Source: Clostridiales bacterium (GTDB taxonomy: Bacteria; Bacillota; Clostridia; Christensenellales; CAG-314). From it: 27,379 nt of DNA. Position 1 is the stretch's first letter. Every line of letters begins with the position of its first letter. The stretch is from assembly GCA_003537755.1 (NCBI GenBank), contig DPQS01000030.1:1-27379 (forward strand), written 5' to 3'. Position numbers and translations under genes: made by a program. Shown here piece by piece: positions 20,284 through 27,379 of the stretch. A model generated the notes under the pieces. That model saw only the letters and a list, made by a program, of their open reading frames with translations, made no database searches and had not been told where the DNA came from.

Positions 20284-22200
20284 TTACAAAACCTTCCTTG
20301 TCGTGTTCGGAGAATATGTCGCAAAGATTTGTTCAAAGTTTGCGGCAACAGTATCACTTGAGAAGGAATTATCACGGAATACTGCATAGAGAGGTTTCTT
20401 TTGTGCAATGGCTTTTACAACATCTTCTGTAATATTCTCGTCAAAGCAAGCAATAAGGTCATTATCATCAACAACAAACACTTTTTTATTTGCAATTTCG
20501 TTTTCTTCAATTATTGCAGACAACGGCTTTCCAAGCTCAAGCATAACTTGGAATAATAAATCAAGCGGCGTTCTATCATTCTTAATATTACTTTCAAGGC
20601 TTGAAAGTAAGTCTTGATTATAATCCGACGAACGATAATATACGTCTTTCATATTGGATGAATCCAACTTCAAAACACGAAAACCGATATCAAGTTCTTG
20701 TGCTATAAGCGGATTTTCTTCCTTAATCTTTCTTCCAGCTCGACGGATACGCTCTTTGCCGATATCGCAAATGGTTTTATATCCGGATTTATACGCTTCG
20801 CTTTTTTCGTCGCACTTTTCGGGCAGTTGCACCATAATGAAATTGCGATTGCCTCCGTCTTCCGCATTGAGTTGCATAACAGCGTGTGCCGTTGTTGCCG
20901 AGCCCGAGAAAAAGTCCATAACCGTAGCTTTTTTATCATTAACCAACGACACCATAAACTTCAATAATTCCATTGGCTTCGGATTGGAAAAGAGCGTGGC
21001 GCTTCCCATTATTCTTTTCGCCTCATTTGCTGCGTGGGTATTTAGAATGTTTTGAATAATATTTTTATACGGAGACGAACGTTCTATAATTTTCCCCTCA
21101 TTATCTACATTAAGATATATTTTATAATAGACACCCCACCCACAAGGCTTATTAGGTGCTTTTTGGAGTTCTATGAAACCATTTTTCAGTCCCCATGCCA
21201 TCTTTTCTTTTCCCCATTTCCACCGCCAGCCATCGTTAAATTGTTTTGTTCTTCCATTAGGGAAGGCTAAAGTCCCGTCTGGTGTTTCTATACCGTAGTC
21301 TAATGTTTCATGATAGCCCAAAGTCCCTCTATCCAAATTATCGTAATAGAATGGCCCTCGTTCAATAAAGTATTCATCTTTGTACTTATACCTATTATCG
21401 TCATGTGCTTCCGTATTCTTTCTAAGTTGAAGGGATTGTAACTCTTTTGCGTAAACAATAATATTCTCTGTTATTGTAGCTATATTTACAGCATCTGCCG
21501 CTCCCGTCTTCTTTTGCCAAACCAAATTAGCAACAAAGTTTGATTCCCCAAAAATCTCATCACAAATCTTTTTTAGATTATCAACTTCATGGTCGTCAAT
21601 GCTTATAAAAATCACGCCGTCATCTGCAAGCAAATCTTTTGCTACTTTAAGGCGCGGGTATATCATATTAAGCCAATCGGTATGGAAACGGCCGTTACTT
21701 TCGGTATTCTGGAAAAGCCTGTTGCCTTGTTCGTCATATTGCCCGCTTACGTCGGCATATTCGTCAGCTTCCATCGCAAAATCGTCATTGTATACAAAAT
21801 CGTTACCCGTGTTATACGGCGGATCTATGTATATCATTTTGATTTTGCCGAGATAAGTTTCACGGACAAGCTTGAGAACGTCAAGGTTGTCGCCTTCGAT
21901 ATAAAGGTTTTGAGTATTGTCAAAATCTACGCTTTCTTCCTTACAAGGGCGCAAAGTGGCAGAAATAGGGGAATTGGCAAGGAGAATTGACTTCTTCTTA
22001 TCCGGCCAAGTCATTTGATAGCGTTCTTCGCGATCGTCGATTAAAACGCTGCTCATTTCTTGTTTAAGTACGTCAAAATCAACGGCAAGAGTTGGCTTAC
22101 CGTCGCGCAGTACTTCCGTCACGGCATTAGGGAACAGTGCACGAATTTTTTCTATATTTGCCTGCACTTTATCTTTCGACATCATTGTCAATTTATCCAT
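20284..22200 (-). CDS. mod: type III restriction-modification methyltransferase Mod (beta-class N6-adenine)
   Basis: Mod recognises a short asymmetric DNA site and methylates adenine in it using S-adenosylmethionine; it is also needed for cutting by Res. The catalytic motif IV DPPY is at 126-129 (YIDPPYNTGNDF), and motif I, DFFSGSATTAHAV, follows later with D429 and G433. This order defines the beta class, with target recognition in the region between, about 215-400. Length 638 is normal. It lies 12 bp after the DUF4391-like gene, and AAAGGAG precedes the ATG. I see no simple sequence repeat in the gene of the kind that phase-varies mod genes in other bacteria. Confidence 0.93.
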   Translation of the reverse strand: MDKLTMMSKDKVQANIEKIRALFPNAVTEVLRDGKPTLAVDFDVLKQEMSSVLIDDREERYQMTWPDKKKSILLANSPISATLRPCKEESVDFDNTQNLYIEGDNLDVLKLVRETYLGKIKMIYIDPPYNTGNDFVYNDDFAMEADEYADVSGQYDEQGNRLFQNTESNGRFHTDWLNMIYPRLKVAKDLLADDGVIFISIDDHEVDNLKKICDEIFGESNFVANLVWQKKTGAADAVNIATITENIIVYAKELQSLQLRKNTEAHDDNRYKYKDEYFIERGPFYYDNLDRGTLGYHETLDYGIETPDGTLAFPNGRTKQFNDGWRWKWGKEKMAWGLKNGFIELQKAPNKPCGWGVYYKIYLNVDNEGKIIERSSPYKNIIQNILNTHAANEAKRIMGSATLFSNPKPMELLKFMVSLVNDKKATVMDFFSGSATTAHAVMQLNAEDGGNRNFIMVQLPEKCDEKSEAYKSGYKTICDIGKERIRRAGRKIKEENPLIAQELDIGFRVLKLDSSNMKDVYYRSSDYNQDLLSSLESNIKNDRTPLDLLFQVMLELGKPLSAIIEENEIANKKVFVVDDNDLIACFDENITEDVVKAIAQKKPLYAVFRDNSFSSDTVAANFEQIFATYSPNTTRKVL

Positions 22201-22212
22201 AGTTAAACTCCT

Positions 22213-22854
22213 TTAATTTTCCAAAATTGCAAGTTGTTCTTTCAACTTTTTCAGTTCGTCGTTAAGTTCAAAGCGTTTTTTAGACTGCCTTTCGTTATCT
22301 ACCTGCCGTTGTTTTTTATCTATTTCAAATTTAAGTTTCCTTATCAAATCGTAACGAGCTACAAAGTCGCTTGTTGTTTCATTCTGCTTCGCGGCGATAG
22401 GAATAAGTTCATCAATAATAGCGGTGTAAATATCGTCCATTGAGAAAACATTCAGCGGAAGTGAAATTGGCGTTTGTGCTTTTGTCCAATCGGTAGAATA
22501 GTATTTACCGAGTTTTACGCCCTTTTCGGTCTTTTCTTTGTAACAGCCATAAAGCATGCGTTCGTCATTAAACCTTAGAACGAACAACGTATGCAAATTT
22601 ATTGCTTTGTCCAAAGACGAGATAAACAACGCGGGTATTGTTTTTGAAGATAGTTCTATATCAAAGATATAGATTTCTTTCACTTTGTCACCGGCGGGAA
22701 CATTCATTGTGTCTTGCGACAGCACGTTCATAAGCACAACAGACGATATGCCTTTTGCATCTGCTTTTACGTCTTTATCCGCCGCCATCAATTTATACAA
22801 CTCCGTAGGGCGAAACCGTCTATTAACCTTTGTTTTGCTGCTTAAGTCAAACAT
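22213..22854 (-). CDS. DUF4391-like protein
   Basis: The 213-residue protein resembles the DUF4391 family, whose members are often found beside helicases and methyltransferases in restriction-type loci; no activity is known to me. The N-terminus includes RRFRPTELYKLMAADKDVK. The middle is mixed beta and alpha with a YSTDWTKAQTPISLPLNVFSMD segment. The last 50 or so residues are strongly charged and predicted coiled coil (KKQRQVDNERQSKKRFELNDELKKL split over heptads). The gene starts 7 bp after the helicase stop, whose TAG lies in a GGTAGGTG that serves as ribosome-binding site, and ends 12 bp before mod. The coiled coil suggests it binds a partner in the complex. The assignment rests on overall similarity, without any search. 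Confidence 0.55.
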   Translation of the reverse strand: MFDLSSKTKVNRRFRPTELYKLMAADKDVKADAKGISSVVLMNVLSQDTMNVPAGDKVKEIYIFDIELSSKTIPALFISSLDKAINLHTLFVLRFNDERMLYGCYKEKTEKGVKLGKYYSTDWTKAQTPISLPLNVFSMDDIYTAIIDELIPIAAKQNETTSDFVARYDLIRKLKFEIDKKQRQVDNERQSKKRFELNDELKKLKEQLAILEN

Positions 22855-22861
22855 GTTTCAC

Positions 22862-25800
22862 CTACCTGATAACAACAAACGAAATCAGCTCGAAGTCATC
22901 AAGCCCGTCTATGCCTTGCTGGAACAATACCTTACTACCGACCTTAAATAGTGATTCAAGGTCGTTTTCTTCTTTTACTTCCATAATGCTCAGCACGGCA
23001 TCCTGTAAAAGTTCGTTGTATTTAGCCATTTTTGCGCCGTCTTTTGTTTCTTTGTTAAACGAACGGCAAAGCTCTGCAAGCGGTTCGGTTCTTCCTTTTG
23101 AAGCCGCTCGCAACACATCCAAAGTAGACTTAACGTTCAAGTGGTTGTAAACGACTTCGCCGTTGTTCTTTAAGTAAACAAGATAGAACGGGTGGAGCCT
23201 GTTTTGTTTGTTTATATTTACGCCATTATTGCGGTTACATAAAACGAATATAACGCCCTGTTCGATACCTTTGCTTTCGTCCGCCGCAACAACAGAATGC
23301 AATCCCTTTGTTACGCCCGTCGGATCTCCGTTTGCTTTTCTGTATGCAACCAAATCCATTACAAAATCGTTGAGGCCCAAATCGGTAATAGATATATTGC
23401 CGTCGACATCTTCAAGGTCTTGCAGAGTGCCTTCTTGCAACTTTTTAAGTTGCTCTTTGCGATAATCCATTTCTTCGTTTTCTTCGGAGATGATATTGTC
23501 GTCGGCTGTCGCAGTCTGATTGACTATCGTCATTCTTGCGGAAACGCGTTTGTTAAGGTTTATATACTCATCCAACGATAAGTCGGGCCAGAAGTTGACC
23601 AGTTGAATACATTCGTTTTTGCTCCCGATACGGTCAATTCGCCCGAAACGCTGAACTATACGAACCGGATTCCAATGGATATCGTAGTTGATACAAATAT
23701 CGCAATCCTGCAGGTTTTGACCTTCCGATATGCAGTCGGTACCGATAACGATATCTATTTCGTGTGTTTCGTTAGGATAAATAACGTTTTTCTGCTTAGA
23801 AAACGGCGAGAATAACGTCAAAAGCCTATCTGTTTGCGGGCTTCCGCCTTCGTTGGTTTTGTTATTATTGCCGCCGGCGATTTTTGCCGTATACATGCCG
23901 TATTTTTTAAGCACATATTGCGATACGTTTTGATACAAGTAATCTGCCGTATCTGCAAATGCGGAAAAAATAAGGAATTTTCTATTGTTCGTGTTGATTG
24001 GGTTTGTAATCTTATCGTCAATCAATGAAAAAAGTTCGTTGAGCTTTTTATCTTCCTCGGGAGTAACTTTTTTCATTTCAACGTATATACTCGTAAGGAT
24101 TTCTATATCCTGCTCAATATCGCGTTTCCAAGAAACTACGTCTAAGTCCGCAAGGTCGATATGTATCTTTTTGCCGGATGATATCTTTGTCAATGCAAAA
24201 GAATCGTCATCGTCGGGATCGACAGCGGCATAATTAAACAATTCCTTATCGATACTGGCACTCTTATTGCCCGCAAGAAAAGAATTTATCAAGCGCAAAG
24301 TTGTTTGATTGGTTTCAAGCAAAGATTCGAGAGTAAGACGGAAGGAGTACACGCTGCTTTCAAGTCGTTTAAGAAGGCTTATCGTCATCAATTTCTTTAT
24401 GCCGTTTTCACGGTTCATCTGACGCGTTAATCCTTGTCCGAGAGAATTGGCGTTTTTATCTTCGCTTTGCAAATCGATTTGATATTTTTCTTCGTATTTC
24501 TCAAGACGTGACGGGAAAAGCATTGCTAGAGGTGCATATACGTTCATCGTCATAGACAATAATTTGTCGTATATTTCCTTATACTTCATAACCGCCATGT
24601 TGTCGGTTAGCCTTGGATAGTATGATTTCGTTGGTAAACGGCGCGGGAACTTGCCGATATCGTTAATATCGTAAAACTTTTGTATGTGTTTACGGCTTCG
24701 GGCAATCGTTACGCTATCCAAAATAATGGAAAAGTCGATGTCAAGCTTGTCCATCAAATCTTTTGCTTTTCGCTTTTCAATCGGCAATTTGCTCCACGCA
24801 TTAAAAACTTTCTGCGCATTGCGGAAAACAGATTGAACGTCTTTTGATGTTCCAAGAGTGGCGTTCATCTCAGAATAATCTCCGCAATATGCCAAAAGGA
24901 GTTGGTTTTTCAAGTCGTTATACCGATTATTTACGGGTGTTGCAGACAGCATAAGGACTTTTGTTTTTATTCCGTCCTGCATTATATGCTTCATTAAGAA
25001 GTCATATCTTGTGTCCTTATCTTTATGTACCGCATTGTTGTTTCTGAAATTGTGGCTTTCGTCTATGACAACTAAATCATAGTTGCCCCAGTTTACGGTA
25101 GTCAAATCCATATTTCCGCTCTTGCCGGAAGTGCGACCTAAATCCGTATGGAACAACACGTCAAAGCGGATTCGGTCTTTATAAAAAATATTTGTCGTTT
25201 TGTTTCCTTGATACTGTGTCCAGTTCTGTTCAAGCCGTTTCGGACAAAGTACCAGTATCGACTTATTACGAAGTGAATAATATTGCATTACCGCAAGCGC
25301 AGTAAAAGTTTTACCAAGACCTACGCTATCGGCAAGGATGCAGCCGTTATAACGTTCCAGTTTGTTAATAATACCAATCGCTCCGTCTTTTTGAAAATTG
25401 TAAAGCTTATTCCAGATAAGACTGTTTTTGAATCCCGTTGCCTCATTAGGCATATAATCTTCGTCCAAATCGCAAAGGAATTCTCTGAAAATATTGTAAA
25501 GAATGATGTAGTAAATGAATTCCGGAGAATTTTCCTTGTAGCATGAAGATATGTAATCGACGATGGCATTGGTGATATCTTCCAAGTGTTCGTCGCTATT
25601 CCACAAGCGATCAAATTCGGATATGAAAAATTTGCTTTGTTCGGGTATATCGGTTTTCATGATGCCGATAAGGTTGCTATCATTTTTCTCGTAGCCAAGG
25701 TCTGTCGTGGTAAATCCGTCCACTGGAGTATAATGAACGTAAGAACCTTGCAAAGAAATGTTTATCATCGATTGAGTAGTGACAGATTCTTTTAGGGTTT

Positions 25801-26200
25801 TGACTTTTACTTTATTCCTTATCCATTCGGCACATTCGCGAGCGATGGCTTTTTGCGTCATTTGATTTTTAAGACGAATTTCAAAATCCGTTCCGCAAAT
25901 GCCGCTTTCAGAAAATTTAGGAATGTAAAATTCACGTTTCTCTTTTTTAATGTTGTCACTAACTTGTTCGGAAAGAAAAGTAGGAGTAGTAAACAAAAAT
26001 TCAAGTTCTTCGATTTTTTCTAATTCTTCTTTTAATGCGGCATACGCATAAATTGAAAAACAAGAAGCGGCGATACGCAATCTGCTTCCGGATTTGATTT
26101 CTTCTTTTAAGTCGTCGCCCAACAACTTGCTTTTGTTGTTTATTATGTCAATCATTTTGTCTTCTGCTTTTTGATGCACTTCCCATCCATAAACGTGCAT
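22862..26200 (-). CDS. SNF2/SWI2-type DNA helicase with N-terminal PLD-like region
   Basis: This first gene of the operon encodes a large ATP-dependent DNA translocase. Counting from the TTG at 26230, Walker A is ADSVGLGKT at 300-308, Walker B is DESH at 390-393, motif III is LSATPVNN, and motif VI is VQRFGRIDRIGSKN. An N-terminal domain of about 250 residues faintly resembles the phospholipase-D-like modules of defence helicases (SGSRLRIAASCFSIYA, and GSYVHYTPVDGFTTTDLG), but no intact HKD motif is seen. The start is uncertain. The frame extends to TTG 26230, yet the promoter ends at 26233, so translation should begin later. ATG 26200 is preferred but has a poor ribosome-binding site; GTG 26179 and ATG 26155 are alternatives. 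The ATG at 26200 lies inside the inverted repeat, so it would persist after promoter inversion. Confidence 0.85.
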   Translation of the reverse strand: MHVYGWEVHQKAEDKMIDIINNKSKLLGDDLKEEIKSGSRLRIAASCFSIYAYAALKEELEKIEELEFLFTTPTFLSEQVSDNIKKEKREFYIPKFSESGICGTDFEIRLKNQMTQKAIARECAEWIRNKVKVKTLKESVTTQSMINISLQGSYVHYTPVDGFTTTDLGYEKNDSNLIGIMKTDIPEQSKFFISEFDRLWNSDEHLEDITNAIVDYISSCYKENSPEFIYYIILYNIFREFLCDLDEDYMPNEATGFKNSLIWNKLYNFQKDGAIGIINKLERYNGCILADSVGLGKTFTALAVMQYYSLRNKSILVLCPKRLEQNWTQYQGNKTTNIFYKDRIRFDVLFHTDLGRTSGKSGNMDLTTVNWGNYDLVVIDESHNFRNNNAVHKDKDTRYDFLMKHIMQDGIKTKVLMLSATPVNNRYNDLKNQLLLAYCGDYSEMNATLGTSKDVQSVFRNAQKVFNAWSKLPIEKRKAKDLMDKLDIDFSIILDSVTIARSRKHIQKFYDINDIGKFPRRLPTKSYYPRLTDNMAVMKYKEIYDKLLSMTMNVYAPLAMLFPSRLEKYEEKYQIDLQSEDKNANSLGQGLTRQMNRENGIKKLMTISLLKRLESSVYSFRLTLESLLETNQTTLRLINSFLAGNKSASIDKELFNYAAVDPDDDDSFALTKISSGKKIHIDLADLDVVSWKRDIEQDIEILTSIYVEMKKVTPEEDKKLNELFSLIDDKITNPINTNNRKFLIFSAFADTADYLYQNVSQYVLKKYGMYTAKIAGGNNNKTNEGGSPQTDRLLTLFSPFSKQKNVIYPNETHEIDIVIGTDCISEGQNLQDCDICINYDIHWNPVRIVQRFGRIDRIGSKNECIQLVNFWPDLSLDEYINLNKRVSARMTIVNQTATADDNIISEENEEMDYRKEQLKKLQEGTLQDLEDVDGNISITDLGLNDFVMDLVAYRKANGDPTGVTKGLHSVVAADESKGIEQGVIFVLCNRNNGVNINKQNRLHPFYLVYLKNNGEVVYNHLNVKSTLDVLRAASKGRTEPLAELCRSFNKETKDGAKMAKYNELLQDAVLSIMEVKEENDLESLFKVGSKVLFQQGIDGLDDFELISFVVIR
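26168..26179 (+). repeat. extra copy of the TTGATGCAC motif inside the helicase 5' end
   Basis: TTTTTGATGCAC here is identical to 26306-26317. With GTGCATCAA at 26195-26203 it also forms a 9-bp inverted pair. It is one of four copies of the core TTGATGCAC within 200 bases around the operon promoter, and may be an accessory recombinase or regulator site. Confidence 0.55.
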
Positions 26201-26222
26201 CAATGAAAATATTCCACGCACG
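26194..26222 (-). repeat. left inverted repeat, candidate recombinase core site (IRL)
   Basis: Read on the minus strand, this site has an inner arm CGTGCGTGGAA, a 7-bp spacer TATTTTC and an outer arm ATTGATGCACG. The 18 bases of spacer plus outer arm are identical, in opposite orientation, to 26353-26370. The inner arm matches the inverted complement of the outer arm at 7 of 11 positions. This 11-7-11 layout is what tyrosine recombinases use. Confidence 0.75.
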
Positions 26223-26232
26223 TTCTTCAACT

Positions 26233-26261
26233 ATTATAGCAAAATTTCTCGCAAAAATCAA
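26233..26261 (-). promoter_or_regulatory. operon promoter within an invertible segment, now in ON orientation
   Basis: On the minus strand TTGATT (26261-26256), a 17-bp spacer and a consensus TATAAT (26238-26233) with TG one base before the -10 form a very strong promoter facing the helicase-mod-res operon. It lies wholly between the two inverted repeats, so inversion would turn it away from the operon. The predicted start is near 26226. Confidence 0.85.
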
Positions 26262-26308
26262 GGCGTATTGACTGCTTATGCATGAATTGTTGTGATATTA
26301 CCGTTTTT

Positions 26309-26321
26309 TTGATGCACGCTT
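26309..26321 (+). repeat. internal copy of the recombinase-site arm
   Basis: TTGATGCACGCTT here is identical to 26361-26373 and in the same orientation, 52 bp away. Flanking bases are also similar over about 18 bp (16 matches). It lacks the TATTTTC spacer, so it is more likely an accessory binding site than a second crossover site. Confidence 0.6.
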
Positions 26322-26341
26322 AAAAGAAAGCAACACGAATT

Positions 26342-26370
26342 ATTACATCAATTATTTTCATTGATGCACG
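26342..26370 (+). repeat. right inverted repeat, candidate recombinase core site (IRR)
   Basis: On the plus strand the site has an inner arm ATTACATCAAT, the 7-bp spacer TATTTTC and an outer arm ATTGATGCACG. The arms are complementary at 8 of 11 positions, including seven consecutive pairs next to the spacer (CATCAAT/ATTGATG). Spacer and outer arm (26353-26370) are an exact inverted copy of 26194-26211. The site ends 16 bp from the recombinase stop codon. Confidence 0.75.
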
Positions 26371-26386
26371 CTTTTAAGTTGTTTTT

Positions 26387-27313
26387 TCATAGCAATTTAC
26401 CAAGACGATTCATCATATCTACCTTGTGTTCGAGCAAGGAATGAGCATATCGGTTAAGCGTAATCGTTGCATTTTTATGTCCTAACAGTTCCGATAGCGT
26501 TTTAACGTCCATACCGCATTCCATAGCACGAGTAGCGAACGTATGGCGCAAGGAATGAAAGCCTTTATGCGGAATATTAAGTTTTTTCAGTAGAAATTCA
26601 AATGTTCGTTGATACGAGCGCACAAACACGGGTTTATTGCCGTCGGCTACGATATATTCGCATTCAGAACGCTTTTTTATTCCTTTAAGCAGGGACAATA
26701 TTTGTTTCGGCAACGGTATCACTCGACGGGAATGGACAGTTTTCGGGCTGTCTATAATGCGGATATGATTTATACCGTCATTTCCGTCGTGGCACGTTTT
26801 TGAAACGAAAAGCAAACCCTTTTCGAAATCAATATCGTCCCACGTTAAAGCGAGCAATTCGCCGATGCGTAAACCCGTGTAAAGGCATAAAACAATGCCG
26901 AACAACTTGTCCTTGCCGCTATTTAATACGTAATTTTCAATTTTCTTCTGCTCCTGACAAGAAAAACATTCGACTTGCTTTTCTTTTGTTTTGGGGCGTT
27001 TTATTTTGTTAGCGGTATATTCGTTTGCGATGCCGACTAAATGCGCGGTTTTCAATGAGTTTTGAATAACGGATATGACCATATTTACAAAGTTTGCCGA
27101 CAACTCTTTGCCGGTTTTCAGATTGCCGTTATTTAATAATTCCGTCACAAACGATTGCAAAACGATAGGTGTAAGGTCGTTTATGTCTTTTTCGCCGATT
27201 TTCGGGACAATGTGGGTTCGTATTAGTTGCTCATAGCGGATATAAGTGCGTTCTTTTGCACTCGGTTTTATGTAATTGTTAAGCCAAATATTCAGCCATT
27301 CTATGTATTTCAT
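26387..27313 (-). CDS. tyrosine recombinase (phage-integrase family), candidate promoter invertase or island integrase
   Basis: The protein breaks and rejoins DNA through a tyrosine. Residues about 1-105 form the SAM-like core-binding domain and about 115-305 the catalytic domain. The catalytic set is complete: R149 (TGLRIGELLALTW), K191 in SPKTVHSRRVIPLP, H253 and R256 (HSLRHTFATR), H279 (LLGHKNATITLNRYAH) and nucleophile Y289. At 308 residues it is shorter than Tn916-type integrases of about 400 and lacks an obvious arm-binding domain, which suits a simple site-specific invertase. The ATG at 27313 has AGGAGAA upstream. It is transcribed in the same direction as the defence operon and stops just outside the inverted repeat, so it may act on the promoter switch. 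Its role as integrase of the whole island is an alternative. Confidence 0.9.
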   Translation of the reverse strand: MKYIEWLNIWLNNYIKPSAKERTYIRYEQLIRTHIVPKIGEKDINDLTPIVLQSFVTELLNNGNLKTGKELSANFVNMVISVIQNSLKTAHLVGIANEYTANKIKRPKTKEKQVECFSCQEQKKIENYVLNSGKDKLFGIVLCLYTGLRIGELLALTWDDIDFEKGLLFVSKTCHDGNDGINHIRIIDSPKTVHSRRVIPLPKQILSLLKGIKKRSECEYIVADGNKPVFVRSYQRTFEFLLKKLNIPHKGFHSLRHTFATRAMECGMDVKTLSELLGHKNATITLNRYAHSLLEHKVDMMNRLGKLL

Positions 27314-27362
27314 TTTTATTGATTCTCCTATGATTTTTAATTGATTTTCTAAAACTTCAAAC

Positions 27363-27379
27363 TCGCAAGGTTTTTGCGA
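27363..27379. repeat. small palindrome at the window edge, upstream of the recombinase
   Basis: TCGCAA and TTGCGA form a 6-bp dyad around GGTTT, 50 to 66 bases before the recombinase start. It could be a terminator of an upstream gene or an operator; the window ends here, so it cannot be judged further. Confidence 0.35.

Larger units (their letters stand above)
15388..27379. mobile_element. putative defence island inserted beside tRNA-Leu (right end not in window)
   Basis: Base composition and codon use change by eye right after the tRNA: the left block is rich in GAC, GGC and CGC codons, the right block in AAA, GAT, ATA and TTT. The right block carries only accessory genes: a sigma-like protein, a restriction operon and a tyrosine recombinase. 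tRNA 3' ends are frequent integration targets for such recombinases. I find no second copy of the tRNA 3' end within the window, so the other attachment site, if any, is further right. Confidence 0.55.

Noticed and set aside
20284..22200. Slippage-type phase variation inside mod
   Set aside because: I see no tract of tandem short repeats or long homopolymer in the mod coding region.
16461..26200. DISARM system
   Set aside because: A helicase and a methyltransferase are present, but nothing resembling DrmA, DrmB or DrmC is seen, while a clear type III Mod-Res pair is.
26268..26296. Second, outward-facing promoter inside the invertible segment (TTGACT with TGTGAT)
   Set aside because: Spacing is 17 bp but the -10 is poor. 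It would matter, because inversion would point it at the operon, but the sequence alone does not support it.

Overview
The window looks like part of the chromosome of an uncultivated Bacillota member, probably class Clostridia. Genes have Shine-Dalgarno sites (GGAGG-type), metK sits behind a SAM-I riboswitch, secA is joined to prfB, and the gene set is recD2, comF and a YhaO/YhaN-like pair. The species cannot be named from the sequence alone.

There are two compositional halves. The left part (1 to about 15.4 kb) is a plus-strand housekeeping block of moderate G+C, rich in GAC, GGC and CGC codons. In order it holds an alpha/beta-hydrolase-like protein, signal peptidase I, promoter plus SAM-I riboswitch plus metK, recD2, comF, secA, prfB (without the usual programmed frameshift), a terminator, a YhaO/SbcD-like nuclease with its YhaN/SbcC-like ATPase partner, and a tRNA-Leu(CAG) with its own promoter and terminators.

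Immediately after tRNA-Leu the DNA becomes visibly more A+T-rich with different codon use, and the content becomes accessory. First comes a small sigma-factor-like protein (+). Then a tightly packed five-gene operon lies on the minus strand, in transcription order: SNF2-type helicase, DUF4391-like protein, type III Mod methyltransferase, a small protein with a HEPN-like RNxxH(x)H motif, and type III Res. Upstream of the operon is a tyrosine recombinase (minus strand). This looks like a defence island next to a tRNA gene; its far boundary is outside the window.

The most interesting feature is at the head of the defence operon. A near-perfect extended -10 promoter (26233-26261, minus) is enclosed by a perfect 18-bp inverted repeat (26194-26211 and 26353-26370). 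Each repeat fits a tyrosine-recombinase core site: an 11-bp arm, an identical 7-bp spacer, and a degenerate inverted arm. The recombinase gene ends 16 bp beyond the outer repeat. I infer an invertible promoter that would switch the whole helicase/methyltransferase/HEPN/restriction operon on and off. The orientation present here is ON.
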